In this document: positions 63,636 to 64,000 of the stretch, in pieces
Layout of the letters: the number at the start of each line of letters is the position of its first letter
Position numbering within the stretch: the stretch's first letter is position 1
Origin: Lantana camara
Lineage: Eukaryota; Streptophyta; Magnoliopsida; Lamiales; Verbenaceae
Reading direction: 5' to 3'
DNA: 64,000 nucleotides
NCBI GenBank assembly: GCA_037501455.1
Contig: CM074857.1
Span: forward strand, 109,091,501 to 109,155,500
Position numbers and translations under genes: made by a program
The notes under the pieces: generated by a model
Databases searched by the model: none
What the model saw: only the letters and a program-made list of their open reading frames with translations
What the model was told of the DNA's origin: nothing

Positions 63636-64000
63636 ACAATTTCAGCCGCGAAAAGAGGAAGCTCAGCCCTGTTTCTCAACCAATCCAATACCAACTCATT
63701 CAAGCATGTTAAGGCAACAAATATGGCAGCAATTCAGCACAACAACTCCATCAAACCAGCTGAAAGTCGAACAGCAGTAGCTAAGGTAAGGAAATGCAAC
63801 CAATTCATGCTTATATCTCAACAAAAACTCAAGTACATTAATGGTATCTCACCCATATCACAACTACCACCCAAGTCAGCTATATTCAACAATAAATGAA
63901 GCATAAATGATCCATATACCAGCTCCAATTCAAGCCAAACACCAAAGAATGAGATGGAATAAAAAATGGAAGGAAAACCTAACTATTCAAGTCTTGAGCC

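Larger units (their letters stand above)
61191..64000 (-). repeat. Second Tekay-like LTR, minus orientation, runs off window
   Basis: Begins, in + reading, TGTAGCGCCCAAAGCGG and continues CCTCGAACCCACATATGAAAT, TTCATACATGAGCCCAAGACT and AGCGAACGGG. Each phrase is paralleled at the left edge of the Tekay LTR at 4754 (TGTAGCACCC, CACGTATGAAATGGAAAG, AGCGAACGGG); GACTGAGTGAGGGG also recurs in both. It is therefore the 3' end of an LTR on the minus strand. It is longer than 2.8 kb, and its 5' end and the element body are outside. Confidence 0.75.

Overview
The window reads as intergenic DNA from a eudicot plant nuclear genome. Evidence: GT-AG introns, plant-type LTR-retrotransposon lineages (Ty3/gypsy Tat with a second RNase H, chromodomain-bearing Tekay/Del, and a short-LTR Ty1/copia), a tRNA-iMet primer site, MULE-like foldback elements, a Helitron and SINEs, set in AT-rich sequence. 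Only two genes look intact: a three-exon, two-domain glycosyltransferase-like membrane protein (35982-39030, +) and an HSP20-like chaperone-fold protein (43449-44963, -). An F-box gene (20614-22966, +) carries a frameshift, and a truncated copy of it lies at 28770-29222. I cannot name the species.

Layout. 1-17221: the 3' part of an old Tat/Retand-type gypsy element on the + strand (integrase remnant, dimeric tandem array, antisense gene, 3' LTR). It is split by a 10.1-kb Tekay-type element on the - strand (4754-14882, target duplication ATGAA). 17222-20610: two related TIR elements, AAT/ATT microsatellites, a CT-rich duplication and a 22-G run. 20614-29222: the F-box locus, with a 551-bp foldback element in its intron and a 4.9-kb copia element (23189-28072) downstream. 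29223-35000: mostly unannotatable AT-rich DNA with a 377-bp foldback, a SINE and a 133-bp MITE. 35220-39030: glycosyltransferase-like gene. 39300-42500: SINEs, a 1.0-kb Helitron and an LTR remnant. 43449-45560: HSP20-like gene. 46094-58626: a full-length Tat/Retand element on the - strand (811-bp LTRs, target duplication GTATT), inserted into one copy of a local duplication. 58632-64000: a MULE-like foldback with a 9-bp target duplication, then two Tekay-like LTRs in opposite orientation, the second inserted in the first and running off the window.

Most unusual observations. (1) Both Tat elements carry, between pol and the 3' LTR, a complete-looking gene on the opposite strand. It has its own TATA box and introns whose removal joins open frames exactly, and its architecture is preserved between two diverged copies although each copy has different lesions. 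It faces the LTR promoter, so the two transcripts would be convergent. (2) Two diverged Tekay-like LTRs each hold a cluster of perfect 16-bp palindromes that share only the CGGCCG core. The arms differ between palindromes yet remain self-complementary, as if symmetry rather than sequence were maintained. (3) In the full-length Tat element a tandem repeat is built of hairpins whose loops carry a copy of a motif resembling the element's polypurine tract. (4) A foldback element in the F-box intron has LTR-like TG...CA ends and a 5-bp target duplication, an odd combination.

All identifications come from reading the sequence and from knowledge of the families. No database search was possible.
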